Source: Liolophura sinensis (Eukaryota; Mollusca; Polyplacophora; Chitonida; Chitonidae). From it: a stretch of DNA of 64,000 nucleotides. Location of the stretch: contig NC_088295.1 in the NCBI RefSeq assembly GCF_032854445.1, positions 46,427,385-46,491,384 on the forward strand, written 5' to 3'. Both the position numbers and the translations under genes were made by a program. Position 1 is the stretch's first letter. Each line of letters begins with the position of its first letter. Below are positions 1 to 11,894 of this stretch, piece after piece. The notes beneath the pieces were generated by a model. That model was not told the DNA's origin, searched no databases, and worked only from the letters and a program-made list of their open reading frames with translations.

Positions 1-164
1 CTGCCATGTTTTGATCCTGTGGACCACCGTTCAGGTTGGATATAGCAACCTATGTTTCTTTGGCATTAATGCTTGTTTGCCAAAAGTTGCTTCTTTCCAA
101 GGCATCATTAGTGTTTTGGAGGAGCTCCATATCTAATCTGACAAATGCTAGTTGGTGGGGAAGG

Positions 165-300
165 TGTTTGGGAGGTATTTATTTTGTTTGGGAGGTACAT
201 ATTTAGGTTTGGGGGGTACATATTTAGTTTGGGGGGGGGGGGGTACATATTTAGTTTGGGAGGTACATATTTAGGTTTGGGAGGTACATATTTAGTTTAT
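165..300. repeat. Short tandem repeat, ~20-bp unit
   Basis: About five to six imperfect copies of a unit around GGGAGGTACATATTTAG follow one another. One copy has expanded into a 13-base G run (231-243). The sequence before it (1-164) shows no clear gene. A weak open frame runs from position 1 to a possible GT donor at 33, but 32 bases are too few to call an exon. Confidence 0.8.
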
Positions 301-558
301 TTAGTTCCATAGTCCTAAATATTTATTTGGAGACATGGCATTAAACCATATAATCATTCATCCTTTCGTACATTGTTTCCATATACAAACTGTAACACCT
401 TAGATCCATTTGCCATATTGATTATTATATAGTTTATTTCTCACCATGAATTCTACATTTTGCTGTGTGAAAGAGTAACTGAGTGTGATTGATGCACCTC
501 TTTAATTTGTTTTTGAAGACAAAGTAAACTGCATTGCTTGGGTTGGCAAGTGTAGGGG

Positions 559-662
559 CTTCTCAAAAAGTATTGTAATTTTAGCAGCCTACACAGAACA
601 ATGCTCTCAGAACATGCTTGAGAAACATCTTGCAAACATGCGAAAAGGTGGAAGAATTACAG
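559..662 (+). mobile_element. MITE fragment (family M1, right half)
   Basis: This 100-bp stretch aligns with 58529-58617: both start CTTCTCAAAAAGTA, contain CTCAGAAYATGCTT, and end in a GAAGGATTACAG or GAAGAATTACAG type end. The right end, with GCAAACATGCGAAAAGG, is the reverse complement of the terminal sequences at 34911 and 44665. That makes it one arm of the M1 inverted-repeat family. No left arm was found here. Otherwise 301-898 is AT-rich, with an A-rich tract at 816-842. Confidence 0.55.
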
Positions 663-898
663 TGCATTGAAATCCATATATCCACCTTGTTTTTACACAG
701 TATATCTAGAACTGTATATTTTCCATATGATTGTAATGGTAAAAGTGTAGATGCTGGCTTTCCCATTGTTATTGCTTAGTTTCCTGCAGATCCTGGCAGG
801 TACAGTTTTTGTGTGAAAAAAAAAAGAAAAGAAAAAAAAAAGTTAGTTGTTCGATCCCTGGCTGCTGTGTTAAATTTTCCATAATTTTATTTTTCAAG

Positions 899-977
899 AT
901 ACCTACGTAAGCCAAGTGTGGCCATCATTGCCAGATGGTTGGAGGAAGAACTTCATATAGTAGGTCAGAAGGGCTGA
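899..977 (+). CDS. Candidate terminal coding exon (weak)
   Basis: A pyrimidine-rich tract ends in TTTTTCAAG at 898, a plausible splice acceptor. With one leading base, codons from 900 read YLRKPSVAIIARWLEEEL followed by HIVGQKG and a TGA at 975-977. This is an amphipathic, protein-like 25-residue tail. With two leading bases a different frame, TYVSQVWPSLPDGWRKNFI, ends at a TAG at 958-960. The latter phase equals that of the better supported exon at 4745, which also begins AT then (A/G)CC TAC. This could therefore be an alternative last exon of one gene, or chance. I do not recognise the peptide. A polyadenylation-type AATAAA lies downstream at 1787-1792. Confidence 0.25.
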
Positions 978-2233
978 ATAATCGTCATCGGCATGCAATT
1001 ACCGGTATTTTTTTTATGCTGTTTTGGAAGTTAAGGTATACATGTGGCGGCACAAGTAATTTTCAGTTTATTATTAACAAAATAACCTCTGATTTCCAAG
1101 TAGCTTTTTGCTTGTTAATTCCTGCAATTTTTTTATTTCATGTGGTCTGTACTTTAGGCAGGTGGGCAGTTCATTTAGCACCGAGTGTTAAAAACATTCA
1201 CTGGATATATAGGGGCCTGTACGTAGCATTTCTCAGAGCTGATATGGTAGCTAGTAGACAGTTATTCTTGTAACGATATGCTGAAGGTAATATGTCGATC
1301 GTTTTAACTGCTGCCAAATGAGCATGTTTGATTTTAGATCCTCATGTTGATCTGTTTTACTTGAAATCTGAGGTTTGAGGATCCATGGCTTAGTTTTTGT
1401 TTGCATTTCTACTTTCCATGTTTTATCTGTATGGAATCTATAATACCTAGAATAATGCATCTGATGGGTTCTTTTCTTTTCTCCATTTACTTAATTGCAC
1501 CTTGATTTGTTTGCTACCTCTTTATGCAATATGGGCTGGACATCTTTATAATTGTTTAAAATCGGTCATTGGCTTTTAGATCCTACAATAATGTATAGAA
1601 ACACAGAATCTTTTTATGGATGAATGCTTATGAATCAAGGAATAATTAATTGTACACGTGTTGGTAATGGCCATTTTTTTTTCCTGTCAGTTCATTCTTT
1701 TGACTTGCATGTTGTGCAAGCTCCACCTTGCTATTTTGAAACACTGCAGACTTGAATAATACAATACACCAACACGTTGCCTTGAAAATAAAATCTGAGA
1801 CGTTTTTACCTATAAAATGTTTGTGTGCACCTTAAAGCCATATACCATAATTAAACTTGAAGGTATTATTGAACCGTGGGGAATTTTAAGGAAAGAAGCG
1901 AAAATACAACGGCAATATCTTTGTGGTTCAAGATGGCAATCAAAAAAGATTTGACGAATGCACGTGCAAACAGCCATGACGAATGATGTCAACCATTGGT
2001 TCAAAATCACAGCGCTGCAATAAGCATGCATGGAGCCTGGTGGAGGGAGGTAATTTGTTGACATGTAAGCACGAAGGTTCTTTTAGGGATGAACATGTAA
2101 CTCATATTTCTTTTTCTGAGACAGTCTGTCGCAGACATCACCCAGTGTTGTTTGTTGGTCAGGAAAGGAGATAATTGTTGAATTAAATTTGCATAAAAGT
2201 TTTGGCATCAATAATAAATCTATATTACTTTAG
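978..2233. other. Non-coding AT-rich sequence
   Basis: No supported gene. If the exon at 899-977 is real, this is its 3' UTR, with a possible AATAAA signal at 1787-1792. The longest open frame (935-1273) runs through AT-rich sequence and resembles no family I know. Confidence 0.5.
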
Positions 2234-2381
2234 AGGGGTGACAATTGGCCAAATCCATGTGGTTGGCTTTCTTGATGAGGTCACTAATAGTAACATTTTA
2301 ATTGATGATGCAGGTGGCCGAAATCTGTGTTTGAAGATAATATCAGGACCAAAATCTGTGGGAAAGTGCCTTTTCATATAA
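2234..2381 (+). CDS. Candidate coding exon (weak)
   Basis: After a possible acceptor (ATTACTTTAG, AG at 2232-2233) one frame is open for 48 codons, starting GVTIGQIHVVGFLDEVTNSN and passing ILIDDAGG to a TAA at 2379-2381. Its composition is protein-like. A possible internal donor, GATGCAG then GTGGCC (GT at 2312-2313), would leave one base. That phase fits the exon at 4745, which needs one base and would give ...IDDA-D-AYLEHG. The donor is weak after position +3. No family is recognised. The antisense frame over the same stretch (2225-2446, ATG start) is also open, which lowers confidence. Confidence 0.22.
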
Positions 2382-2993
2382 CGGTGTAACCACCTTAATT
2401 GCCTCAGATAACTGTGACCATCAAGATTATTGGTGTACGATTTCATGTCAGCCCTCTGAGCATGATCATTGGATGAGGCTTTGTTTATTTATTAGTAAAC
2501 AGCATGGGTTTTGACCAGTTGTTACTACGTTCTCTAAGTCATCATTTACCATGCATATTGATGATAATGAGAACGCATTACAATGTCATCTAAGCTTGTA
2601 TGAGATACATCTGGAATAATTGAGAGATGTGCTTGTGCAATTAATGTGGCATTGAAAAAGTAAGTTAAAAAAAAATAAAGCCATGTCAACTGCATGTTTT
2701 TACGGCATCTTTGCGTAGTTCTTCATTTAGGTTCTTTAATTACCGTATTCTTTCAAAAGATAATTATCATTACCATTATACTGTCACTTTGTAAACCATC
2801 AGTTGTAACGTGATAGGTTTTATAATCAGATAATGGCAAACTCTGAACCTAATTAAGTACAAGCATGAGTCAAATTGAAAGCTGTTCATGAAAGAACATT
2901 CATTTGTAAGTGTTTTTATAAAAAGCAGTGTCTATTTCTTTAAGCTAGTAATACTGCTTATGAAATGACAGTCATGATATAGCAATCATACAT
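2382..2993. other. Non-coding AT-rich sequence
   Basis: I see no gene, dispersed repeat or regulatory signal that I can support here. Confidence 0.5.
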
Positions 2994-3020
2994 ATATGTA
3001 TATATATATATATATATACA
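2994..3020. repeat. (TA)n microsatellite
   Basis: A run of alternating TA of about 24 bases, immediately before the 49-bp tandem repeat. Confidence 0.9.
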
Positions 3021-3026
3021 TGTAGC

Positions 3027-3155
3027 TATTTATAGCTATTCACACTGCAAAAGAACATATAGAGCTATTGATAGCTATTCATAGCTATTCACACTGCAAA
3101 AGAACATATAGAGCTATTGATAGCTATTCATAGCTATTCACACTGCAAAAGAACA
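3027..3155. repeat. 49-bp tandem repeat, ~2.5 copies
   Basis: The landmark CACACTGCAAAAGAACA recurs at 3041, 3090 and 3139, giving an exact 49-bp period. Each unit also holds internal TAGCTATT repeats, so the unit itself grew from a shorter motif. The following 3156-4440 contains no gene that I can support. Confidence 0.9.
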
Positions 3156-4440
3156 GACAAGAAACTCCATATCAACAGTCACAATAATGACAATTTGCGT
3201 TTCTTTAGAATTTGAATCAAACTTAAATTTGTAACGGCTGGTAATTCTGAAAAATTCTGATTGAGCCTTTTATTTTCCTTTTTAGTCCACACCCGCTTCA
3301 TTACCTGCTGATTGGTCCATTTTGAAAGTATTCTGTTTACATTTATTATTTTGTTTGGCATGCTGTGTCGTATTGTATTGTTGTGTCACACTCCCCATGA
3401 TGTACTTTACAAACTTGATATGCGAATGCATTATTATTGTCAATCATATGTTGCTTGCTTCTAGATCCATTTATTGGAAATCCATGTTTCAAACCTAAAT
3501 TCCTGAAAGTTTGGTAGACTTGTATTTATTCTTGTTGTGAATGTATGTATGATGTACAGTTTAATCTGTTTTTTTAAAGCAACTTTGTATAGACTGATAA
3601 AATGAATGGGATTACCATTTGATTGTATGTCTGTTCATTGGCATAAGTTATTGTTAAATTTGTATAAAATGGAAATTTTATTGTATAGAAACAAATACAT
3701 GCTCTTCGTATACTTATATATGCATTCTTATTTAAGTAATAAATTTATGATCTTAAACTGTATTAAGAAAAGCTCAGATTCAAACATAGAGAACAGCTGA
3801 CATTAACATTAAACCAATTTGTGTATATGGTTTTGTATTTTGTTTGATTTGGTGTTTATGTATGCACTCATAAATAGTTCACCTACATAACAGCTATAGA
3901 GTAGGATGTGACAATACATGTAGATGGAACAAATGGACAAATCCCTGGAGAAACCGAAACAAATTGGATCCCATGACTATAACATATTGCGACCACCTTG
4001 CTGGTTGATGCCCAGAGGTCAAATGGCGATATGACTTTCCTAACAATAGAAATCAACTAGGGCTCAGTTTAATGAAACGTCCTATGTTTTGGGGTTAATT
4101 AAGCAACATCTTTACCTTACTTAAGCGATTTATTTGATTTGTTGATTTAAGCTCTTTGAGTGGTCAAATCAACTTTTGTGGAGAAACGCTTCATGTTGGA
4201 AAAATAGGTTTCATGAGCCAATAAACAAAGTTTAACTGAACCCCATATACATTTAACGGCTGACAAATGTGGTATTTTGGAAAATTTGAATTTAAAATTA
4301 ACTTATGAGCCTATTGCATTATGTAAAAGTAGTTCTCTAAAGTTATCTGGAATTCAGAAATTAGTGAGGGTAAACAATTAAATAAACTAAACATACACAC
4401 ATGTAGATACATCAGAGTACATGTGTTGTCTTTAAATTAA

Positions 4441-4614
4441 TGAATGGCTTCCTCTCCGACCATACGTGGGAAGGTCTGCCAGCAACGTACAGATGGTCAT
4501 GGGTTTCCCTCATGCTGAGCCCAGTTTTCTCCCAGCACAATGCAGGCCGCCGTCGTATAAGTGAAATATTCTTGAGTACGGCATAAAACACCAATCAAAC
4601 AAATAAATAAATTA
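4441..4614 (+). mobile_element. SINE A, 5'-truncated
   Basis: Family A body (GGCTTCCTCTCCG, GGGAAGGTCTGCCAGCAAC) and tail (ATTCTTGAGTACGGC, AAACACCAATCAAACAAATA). The tRNA-like head is missing. Confidence 0.88.
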
Positions 4615-4744
4615 ATGACTATCTATAGCTGTATATGTACTGATGGGTATGCATTGCTAATTAATACATTTCATATTTATTATTATAATCACAATGGAAT
4701 ATTATATTTGTCTAAGGACTAACTCAGTACATGTTTTCTTATAG

Positions 4745-4884
4745 ATGCCTACCTAGAACATGGTGAGAAAATGCACCTGTTAAATGGCCACACAGTTCAA
4801 CATGCTGGCTACACCCCATACAATGTGACGGCTACCCTGGAGGCGCAAGAGACGGCCACCATCAACATGAACTTCTTAAAGTGA
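4745..4884 (+). CDS. Probable last coding exon, gene unknown
   Basis: A good acceptor (ATGTTTTCTTATAG) ends at 4744. With two bases completing a split codon, the frame reads 45 residues from AYLEHGEKMHLLNG through HTVQHAGYTPYNVTATLEAQ to ETATINMNFLK and a TGA at 4882-4884. Hydrophobic and polar residues alternate as in beta strands, and there is one N-glycosylation sequon (NVT). The GY-x-PY...ATINMNF pattern faintly recalls the C-terminal transthyretin-like domain of M14 carboxypeptidases of the D/E/N group, but the match is too short to name it. The rest of the gene should lie to the left, mostly outside the window. An AATAAA at 5234-5239 fits the 3' end. The coding inference rests on splice-site context and composition only. 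Confidence 0.5.
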
Positions 4885-5260
4885 TATATCCATGGACGTC
4901 AAATGAACAATGTTGATTGATCGGTGATATTTCATGATATTAAACTGGAACCAGGAATGTGAATCTGAAAGAAATCGGAAGGTGATATTGGTACGACAGA
5001 GAAGGTTTACTGGGCCATTCTAAAAAAAAAAAAACATTCTTTGAAGAGCGTAATGTGACCATTTTAGGAAAAATACAGTATGTTGTTTGGACTTTTTTTT
5101 TCTGGTTATAGGAAAATATTTAAATTATTGTAAAAAATATGAACATTGAAAGAAGAAAAAAACTTAATAACACTTTCGAGTTGGGCCATTGTTTTGGAGG
5201 GTTAGTTGGTTTATGCTGAACGAACATATTTTTAATAAAAGAGCTGTGAACTAGTGCTTA
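4885..5260 (+). other. Putative 3' UTR
   Basis: AT-rich sequence downstream of the stop at 4884. The first good polyadenylation signal, AATAAA at 5234-5239, would give a UTR of about 370 bases. From 5261 to 6079 nothing further can be supported. Confidence 0.4.
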
Positions 5261-6079
5261 AAAATATGTGGTTACCTGGAAGCTAAAGACTCATATATAA
5301 CAGCATTATTGAGCTCGAGAGTTCAAAACAAGTAACAGTAACACGATACTGTCTGTATCTTCTGTGAATACCTTCACTGATTTAATACATAAGAATTTAC
5401 GGTTGGGTGAATTTGTAGATATATTATAAAGTTCCAGCATGTGTATACATGTATTATCTTTAAATACGCTTTGAAACGCTGCAAGTTGAAATTGGTAAAA
5501 TTATTTAGAAAGAATATGTCATTGGTGTTCGAAATTTTTACTTTCTATTTAATACCTGTATGTACATGTATATACATGGTGTCAAATAATGTTTCATTGG
5601 AAAGCAAGCGGAATGTGCAGTTGTATATTTCCAAATTCTGCAGCCGTTGCCATGTGTGCCCCTTAATTAGGTTTTGCAGCATTGTTTGGTTTGTTCGGCT
5701 GTCAAAACCAATGGCATCATCTAAGTGATCCACCATTAGTACAACGGTCTCGATGGGTACATGTAAATGATGGGTGTTCGGCGGGATAAATTTGATACAC
5801 TGTTACCCAGAGGACTGCGAAATATATGAAGTCAGTAACTCTCATATTTGTGTACTGATCCCACATATTTCCATCTCCTGCCATCGAATAACTGTGTTGT
5901 TAGTTATGTGTGCTTGCTCATTTTAAACTAAAACAAAAGTATCAAATTTAAAGTGTTGACGTGACCTTTCCAAATAATTTAGTTGAGTAACATGTTATTA
6001 AAATTATTTTTAAGATAATTAATATAATCCAGACCTCCAAACTAGGGCCACACCTTTAATACTTTTAAAGCACTGATAC

Positions 6080-6310
6080 AGGGCCTCCGTGGCTCAGTTG
6101 GTTAGCGTGCTAGCGCAGCATAATGATCCAGGAGCCTCTCACCAATGCGGTCGCTGTGAGTTCAAGTCCAGCTCATGCTGTCTTCCTCTCCGGCTGTACG
6201 TGGGAAGGTCTACCAGCAACCTGTGGCTGGTCGTGGGTTTTCCCCGGGCTTTGCCCTGTTTCCACCCACCATAATGCTGGTCGTTTAAGTAAAATATTCT
6301 TGAGTACTTT
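6080..6310 (+). mobile_element. SINE A, nearly full length
   Basis: The tRNA-like head starts GGGCCTCCGTGGCTCAGTTG (A-box region) with GTGAGTTCAAGTCC as B-box region. The family A body follows, and the copy ends at CTTGAGTAC without the usual A-rich tail. Open frames over it (6089, 6123) are SINE-derived. Downstream, 6400-6600 is rich in A and T runs and holds no gene. Confidence 0.92.
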
Positions 6311-7325
6311 GTTATGTTACGACATGTAGTTTATAGACATGCAGAGTAGACAAAGTAGCTGCATAGCTTGATTACCTCCTCCTGTTCTAACGGATGAAAT
6401 TCTTTTTGTTGGGATTTTTTTTTTATGGAAAAAAAAAGAAAAGACAAAATGGAAAGCTCTCAAGCTGAAGTGCTGACGGAAGAAAAAGATAAAAAAAATT
6501 GTGAAAGACTTTTTATTGATTCTTGTACCTGTGGTATCATCTATTGAAGACGAAGTACAAGAAATAAAAAAAAAAAATAAAAAAAATGGCATGAACTCAG
6601 AGATGGTTTGTTGAAGTGAAATCGATGAAAGTCAGAAAAAATGTCTTATGCATCACGCTATATTCTTGATGCTGAGAAAAACAAGCTTGGCTGATCAAGA
6701 AAGACAAATAACAGGCTTGCATAATAGGAGTTCATGTTTGCTGGATTATATTTGCAATCATGTATGGTTTCAGTGAAAAATCAGCGACCCAGATAAATTA
6801 GACTGAACCCTGAGCTGGTCTCCTGATGTTGAACGAATGGAATCTGTTCAATTATAGCTTGCACAAAATTCCTTGGTTACCTTAGATTCCAAGGGCTCCT
6901 GGAGGAAAGCAGTAAAGGGGTACAGGAAAAGAAGAAGGCAGGGGAACGTTTCTGAGCAGTTGGTGGTATCCCATTAATGCCAGACATATAGGCAACAAAG
7001 CTATGTCTGGCAAAACAAATATTGGTTGTCCAGTGTCTGTCTTGTTTATTCTTGTTAACCTGTCTGTCGTTGATGGGAATATTTGAGAATGTGAGATTAT
7101 ATCTGCGATAAAACAGCTGCGTTTATATATGCTATTCTATATGTATGAAATGTTGGAAACCCATCTGCTACCTTCATTAATTCAGTTCCTGCTGAAGACT
7201 TAGCCACATATTATAGATTGATGAACCATGACGGTGTATATATGTATTATAAATACAGTATGTTAGATTTATTTTCATCCTCCGAGTTTAATTGAAGATT
7301 GATGAATGGCTTCATCCCAACCATA

Positions 7326-7498
7326 CTGGCTTCCTCTCAGGCTGTATGTGGGAAGGTCTGCCAGCAACCTGCGGATGATTGAGGGTTTCCACCGGGCTCT
7401 GCCTGGTTTTGTCCCCTCATAATGTGGGTCGCTGTCGTATAAGTGAAATATTCTTGAGTATGGCGTGAAACACCAATCAGATTAACAAATAAATAAAT
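7326..7498 (+). mobile_element. SINE A, 5'-truncated
   Basis: Body and tail of family A (CTGGCTTCCTCTCAGG to AACAAATAAATAAATC). The head is replaced by a partial body duplicate around 7300-7325. Upstream, 6311-7325 holds a weak acceptor at 6885 followed by a 22-codon open frame ending at a TGA (6953-6955), not strong enough to call. Confidence 0.88.
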
Positions 7499-9350
7499 CA
7501 AAAATCATCTCAATCATGTCTTCAGCTATAATGTATAATTTTTGGATCAAATTGCTTTGTGGTCACTTTGTCATAGAAGTGAGATCAGAAATTGGTAGTC
7601 TAGCATTTTCATGTTGATAGATACTAATTACTTCCTTACATTTTATTTTAGTATCTCATCCCAGAAATTGAATTTTATTTTATTATATTTATGTGATTAT
7701 TCTTGAACCTCATGCTATGGTATCTACGAATTTTTCACTTTCAATACAGTGACCATGTATTGAAGTTTTATGTGTAAAGGAGAATGGTCAACACTTATCT
7801 AATAGGTTGATCTATGTGAAATTAAATTTAGATACATGTTCTCTCAGTTGCATTTACGTTTCTTTCTGTTTAACGTTAGTATGTAGCACTCAATAGATCG
7901 AATGATTATAGGAGTGGCTCATCGTTTCATATGGTTAAAGCTGCTTCCTGATATTTTGTAATACTTGCAAGGTTACTCTCTTTGTATGACACTGTGAAAT
8001 ATTAATCTATTTTGATTGTTACAGTATGTTTTGGATAATGCAGACTTATAAATGAATATGCAGCTGCAGATAGCCATTCAGGAATTGCTGAATTGTCTAA
8101 ATCTGTTTCAACATATACACTCCCATATAACGTACCTAATGCCATGTGATGGGGATATATTGTTGAATGTGAATGTTGAATATTCATTGAATCAGAATGA
8201 ACAGAGCGAGAACAATTTCAGTGTGATTTGCGTGTTCGCTTTTTGACTTGTGTTCATGATTTAACACAGGATTTGGCTTTTTGTGACTGGGAACATAAAT
8301 CTTGCAATGGTTTTCTTTTCCGTTACACAAAAACATTTCTCAATTTTATTACTAGTTCTTTTGTTAACCATATTTTTTTAACCTATTAAGCTGTTTACAT
8401 CTATAGTGCTGGACTGAGACCAGACCAGACTGAACTTGAACGGAGTTCATCACCGGTGGAAAGCATTTTGTCTCACATGTGTTCTTACAAATTTCCTCTG
8501 TGATATAGAAACATTTTTAAAATATTGATGTGCATCATTAAATGTTTATATATATGTGAAAAAAAAATGTGAACCTTGTTTGATTTAGATCATGAAATGC
8601 TGTTAAAACAAAGTGTATTTCAATAATTATCATTTCGTTAATTAATTATTGTGCTACTTATTTGGTTCACATGTATACATTGATACGTATATGTTATCAT
8701 TAATGTACCGGTATTTTGTTAATTTATTTATTTATTTGATTGGTGTTTTACACTGTACTTACGAATCCTGTAAATTGTACTAAATGGAATAAAGTCATGT
8801 GCATGTATGTGTATCATATATTTATTAACATGTCAACTTGTAAAATTTTCTGTTGAGTAATATGTATATTAAACAGCTACAAGTTAACTTTCTTTTTAAA
8901 TTCTTTCTTTTATTTCTCGAAGACTATCTATATATATACACTGCTCAGTATGGCTTCCATAAAGTTCATGTGTAGTGGTTTAATATTAACTGGTATTAAC
9001 AAACTGGGACTCGTATATTTGCATGTTAACTGATCCACGCTGGCTTAAAGCCAGGAGGTTTGTCTGCTAGCCTTAATAATGTCTGATGTTCCACAAATTT
9101 ATTGTCAATTCTGACGGAAGTTGAAATGTAAAGTCTCATAATGGCCGTGCTTAGTTTTTGGTGGTGGAAGTTGAAATTTGGACACATATGTGATCAACAT
9201 TTTCATTTCTAGGATATAAAAAATAAGCTCTAAATTCATATTTCAGGCTTAACATAAGTCGTAAACAGCTTTGGCCACTGAAGGAAATTGACAATGATAC
9301 TTATATGCTTAGCATAAAATTTTAGATTTTATTTGACTTCAGGAATAACT
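7499..9350. other. Non-coding AT-rich sequence
   Basis: No gene supported. The reverse complement of the SINE A tail (TTATTTGATTGGTGTTTTAC) forms a short fragment at 8717-8766. Confidence 0.5.
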
Positions 9351-9665
9351 TGACCCATGCGGTAACCCAGTTATTAGAGCATCATACCAAAGCCTTAACA
9401 ATGGTAGTTGTCTCTGCCTCGCTGGATGCTCAACACTTAGAGGCTAGAGCAAGGAAACAGGACTGTAAGTGTAAGCATAACATGACTAGTTGGAGTGTCA
9501 TGTTTGGTGTCTTCGGTATTATACTTCAGTGGTGGCAGCAGTTTGGCAGCATGGACTTGCCCTGCCAAAAGAGGACGCATGCAGTCTATACACACACCAG
9601 ATCACTCGTTGTCATCATATGACTGAAAAATTGACTTAAAACTCCAAAGCATTCATTCATTCACT
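9351..9665 (+). mobile_element. SINE B
   Basis: Diverged tRNA-like head with a GGTAACCCAGTTATTAGAGC A-box region, core GCAAGGAAACAGGACTG, and tail CATATGACTGAAAAATTG followed by CATTCATTCATTCACTC. The 90-codon open frame inside it is repeat-derived. Confidence 0.85.
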
Positions 9666-9689
9666 CTGGAATAACCCATTAAACCATTT

Positions 9690-9935
9690 AAGCTATAGCC
9701 ATGGTCTGCTGATTAGCATGCTACTAGAGCAGCACAAAGATACATGAGCCTCCTTCCAAAGCGGTCATTGTGGGTTCAACTCCAGCTCCTGATGACTTCT
9801 TCTTCGGTTGTACTTGTGAAGGTCTTCCATTAACCTTTGTCCTGGTTTTCTTCAGCCTGGTTTTCTCCACACCATAATGCTGGCCTCCGATGTGCAAGTG
9901 AAATATTGAGTAAAAACACCAATCAAATAAATATA
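9690..9935 (+). mobile_element. SINE A, diverged full-length copy
   Basis: Head-like GCCATGGTCTGCTGATTAGC, B-box region GTGGGTTCAACTCC, and a family A tail lacking CTT of the usual ATTCTTGAGT. This is the most diverged full-length A copy in the window. Confidence 0.8.
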
Positions 9936-9966
9936 TAATTATAAAAGCTATACAGTAATATAAAGT

Positions 9967-10118
9967 CATGGGAAAGGCCTGCCAGCAACCTGCGGAGAGT
10001 CTTGAGTTTCCCCCAGACTCTGCCTGGTTTCTTCCCACCATAATGCTGGCCGCTGTCGTATAAGTGAAATATTCTTGAGTACGGCGTAAAACACCAATTA
10101 AATAAATAAGTAAATAAT
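9967..10118 (+). mobile_element. SINE A, 3' half
   Basis: Family A from the CCTGCCAGCAACCTGCGG motif to AAACACCAATTAAATAAATA. It lies directly behind the previous A copy in the same orientation. Confidence 0.88.
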
Positions 10119-10330
10119 ATAAAGTCATGAAGTAAGTGCCTTGGCATATTTCCAAAGTGGTGTCGGCTAAAGTTGTTTCTTTGTAGACTTAAAAGAACGA
10201 ATGTGAAGACTTTGAAAAAAAAAACATTTAAATATAAAGACTGTACATGTATCCGTCTCTGTAATTCCTCCTAGGATAGGACGAGGGGAATTAAGTGAGG
10301 CAGAAATAATGGGGAGACATTCTTTGTGTC

Positions 10331-10540
10331 TCAGCCAATAGATTTTTCAGTCAGCTTGGCTGTAGATGGATGATCAGAAGCTACGGTTTGCTGGAATTGA
10401 ATTACTGACGGGGAATCGGATACTCTCAGAAATTCAGAACACGGTATTGCATGGATGATGTCAAGACTTGTGGGTCTCTCCACAAATAAATTGCCACCCA
10501 CATTTTCCGAATAGTGTTGTCTCACTGACTCTTCAAACAT
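10331..10540 (-). CDS. Small ORF, hypothetical
   Basis: A 69-codon frame with an ATG start (complement of 10538-10540) and a balanced amino-acid composition: MFEESVRQHYSENVGG at the start, TAKLTEKSIG at the end. It has no membrane segment, signal peptide or motif I recognise, and no clear splice sites. It lies outside the recognised repeats. It may be a chance frame, a decayed exon or a small gene. Confidence 0.15.
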   Translation of the reverse strand: MFEESVRQHYSENVGGNLFVERPTSLDIIHAIPCSEFLRVSDSPSVIQFQQTVASDHPSTAKLTEKSIG

Positions 10541-11008
10541 ACTTAGGGTGCATTACGATAATAGCCTTCTTTCTAGAGTTACATATACCCTCCCCATCAT
10601 TTATAAGACTGATAGGCGGTCAATAGATTTCTGTGGTATAAAGTACCTGGTAATTGCTCTAAATTAATGTTGTAGCATCGGATTTTATCAATATACATAT
10701 ATAACAACCAAGTGGTAAATTTATTGGAAAACTTTTTTTGGTTGTTGTTGGCCTTTTCTTCGGAACGGTTAATGTCATTGTGACAGTTAACTAAATTGCA
10801 CAGTTTGGTAATCATAGTATCTGTTCCTATATTGTCTTTACAGTAGCTTGTTGTTTTATTGAATGTCAGTCTGTCTGGCAATCTATCAGTAACGTGCTAT
10901 TCCACGTCAGATTTAGATCAGACAGACAGATTAATCCCTGCCCTGCTGTGATATTACAATATGGCAGCTTGCATGACATAGCTTGTAGCAATGTGTTTTT
11001 TTGTTGGT

Positions 11009-11056
11009 TGGTTGGTGGGGGTGGGGGGTGGTGGTGTGGGTTTGGTGGTTTATTTG
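11009..11056 (+). repeat. G/T-rich tract
   Basis: Runs of GG, GGG and GGGGG separated by T, with potential for G-quadruplex structure on the + strand. The flanks (10541-11008 and 11057-11894) hold no gene that I can support. Confidence 0.7.
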
Positions 11057-11894
11057 GAGATTTTATAATCTGCGTATATTTCTAAATAATATTTTCCTTA
11101 TGCATGTTGGTAGATGAGTAGTTTTGTGATTTACAGTTCTCTCTTGAATTTACCTATAATAACTTTTCAGTTTTTCCTTGATGTGTGATATTGGAGTGCA
11201 TGCATAAATGGAATTTGCAGTTATTCATCTGAGGAAAATGGAAGTGTATAAATTTCATCAGAAAAGCTCATTTTATTTAGCCATGTACATGTATACAATG
11301 GGCAGTGTTAACTTCCAGTGTCACTGCTCTGCCATGGGATATGCCAGAGTGGAAAATATTCAAAATAAGAATAATTAACTATATATAAAAGTGAAATTTC
11401 CTTCCAATATGAGGAAATTTCAGTGTCAAAAATTGTAAATAGTATACAGAAAATAAATGTCTTTTAATACAAGAAAACATTTCCCACCAACACACAGATG
11501 TTCAAACAAGAGGAAAAATATCATGCAAGCAACACTTCATTCCAAAAAAATATTTCATGTTCAGACACGAACTCTTGTCCGAGACAAATATTTCATGTTT
11601 ATTTATTAAGACATCAAAACACATGTACCAAGTCTAATGCAAGATCAGTGGACATGACCTAATGGTATTCCTTAACCTCACAACCTAACAACGTTACTTT
11701 CAGACAACTTTTGGTCAGCTAGTCCTAAAAAAAAAGGTAATACCAAAAAAAAAATGAGTCAGTCGGACCATAAATTCCAGTGTTAATATAAAATAACGTG
11801 TAATTGGTATTAAATGAGGAAACTTTAAAGAATGGAAATGGTGAAACTGTAGCAGTAAATCTGAGGAGCTACTGCAGGTGTACTAAAAGACCAA

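Noticed and set aside
6080-6310. tRNA genes suggested by A- and B-box sequences (also at 16438, 22575, 25752, 56374 and others)
   Set aside because: Each is the head of a SINE with a common body and tail. No complete cloverleaf with acceptor stem was seen.
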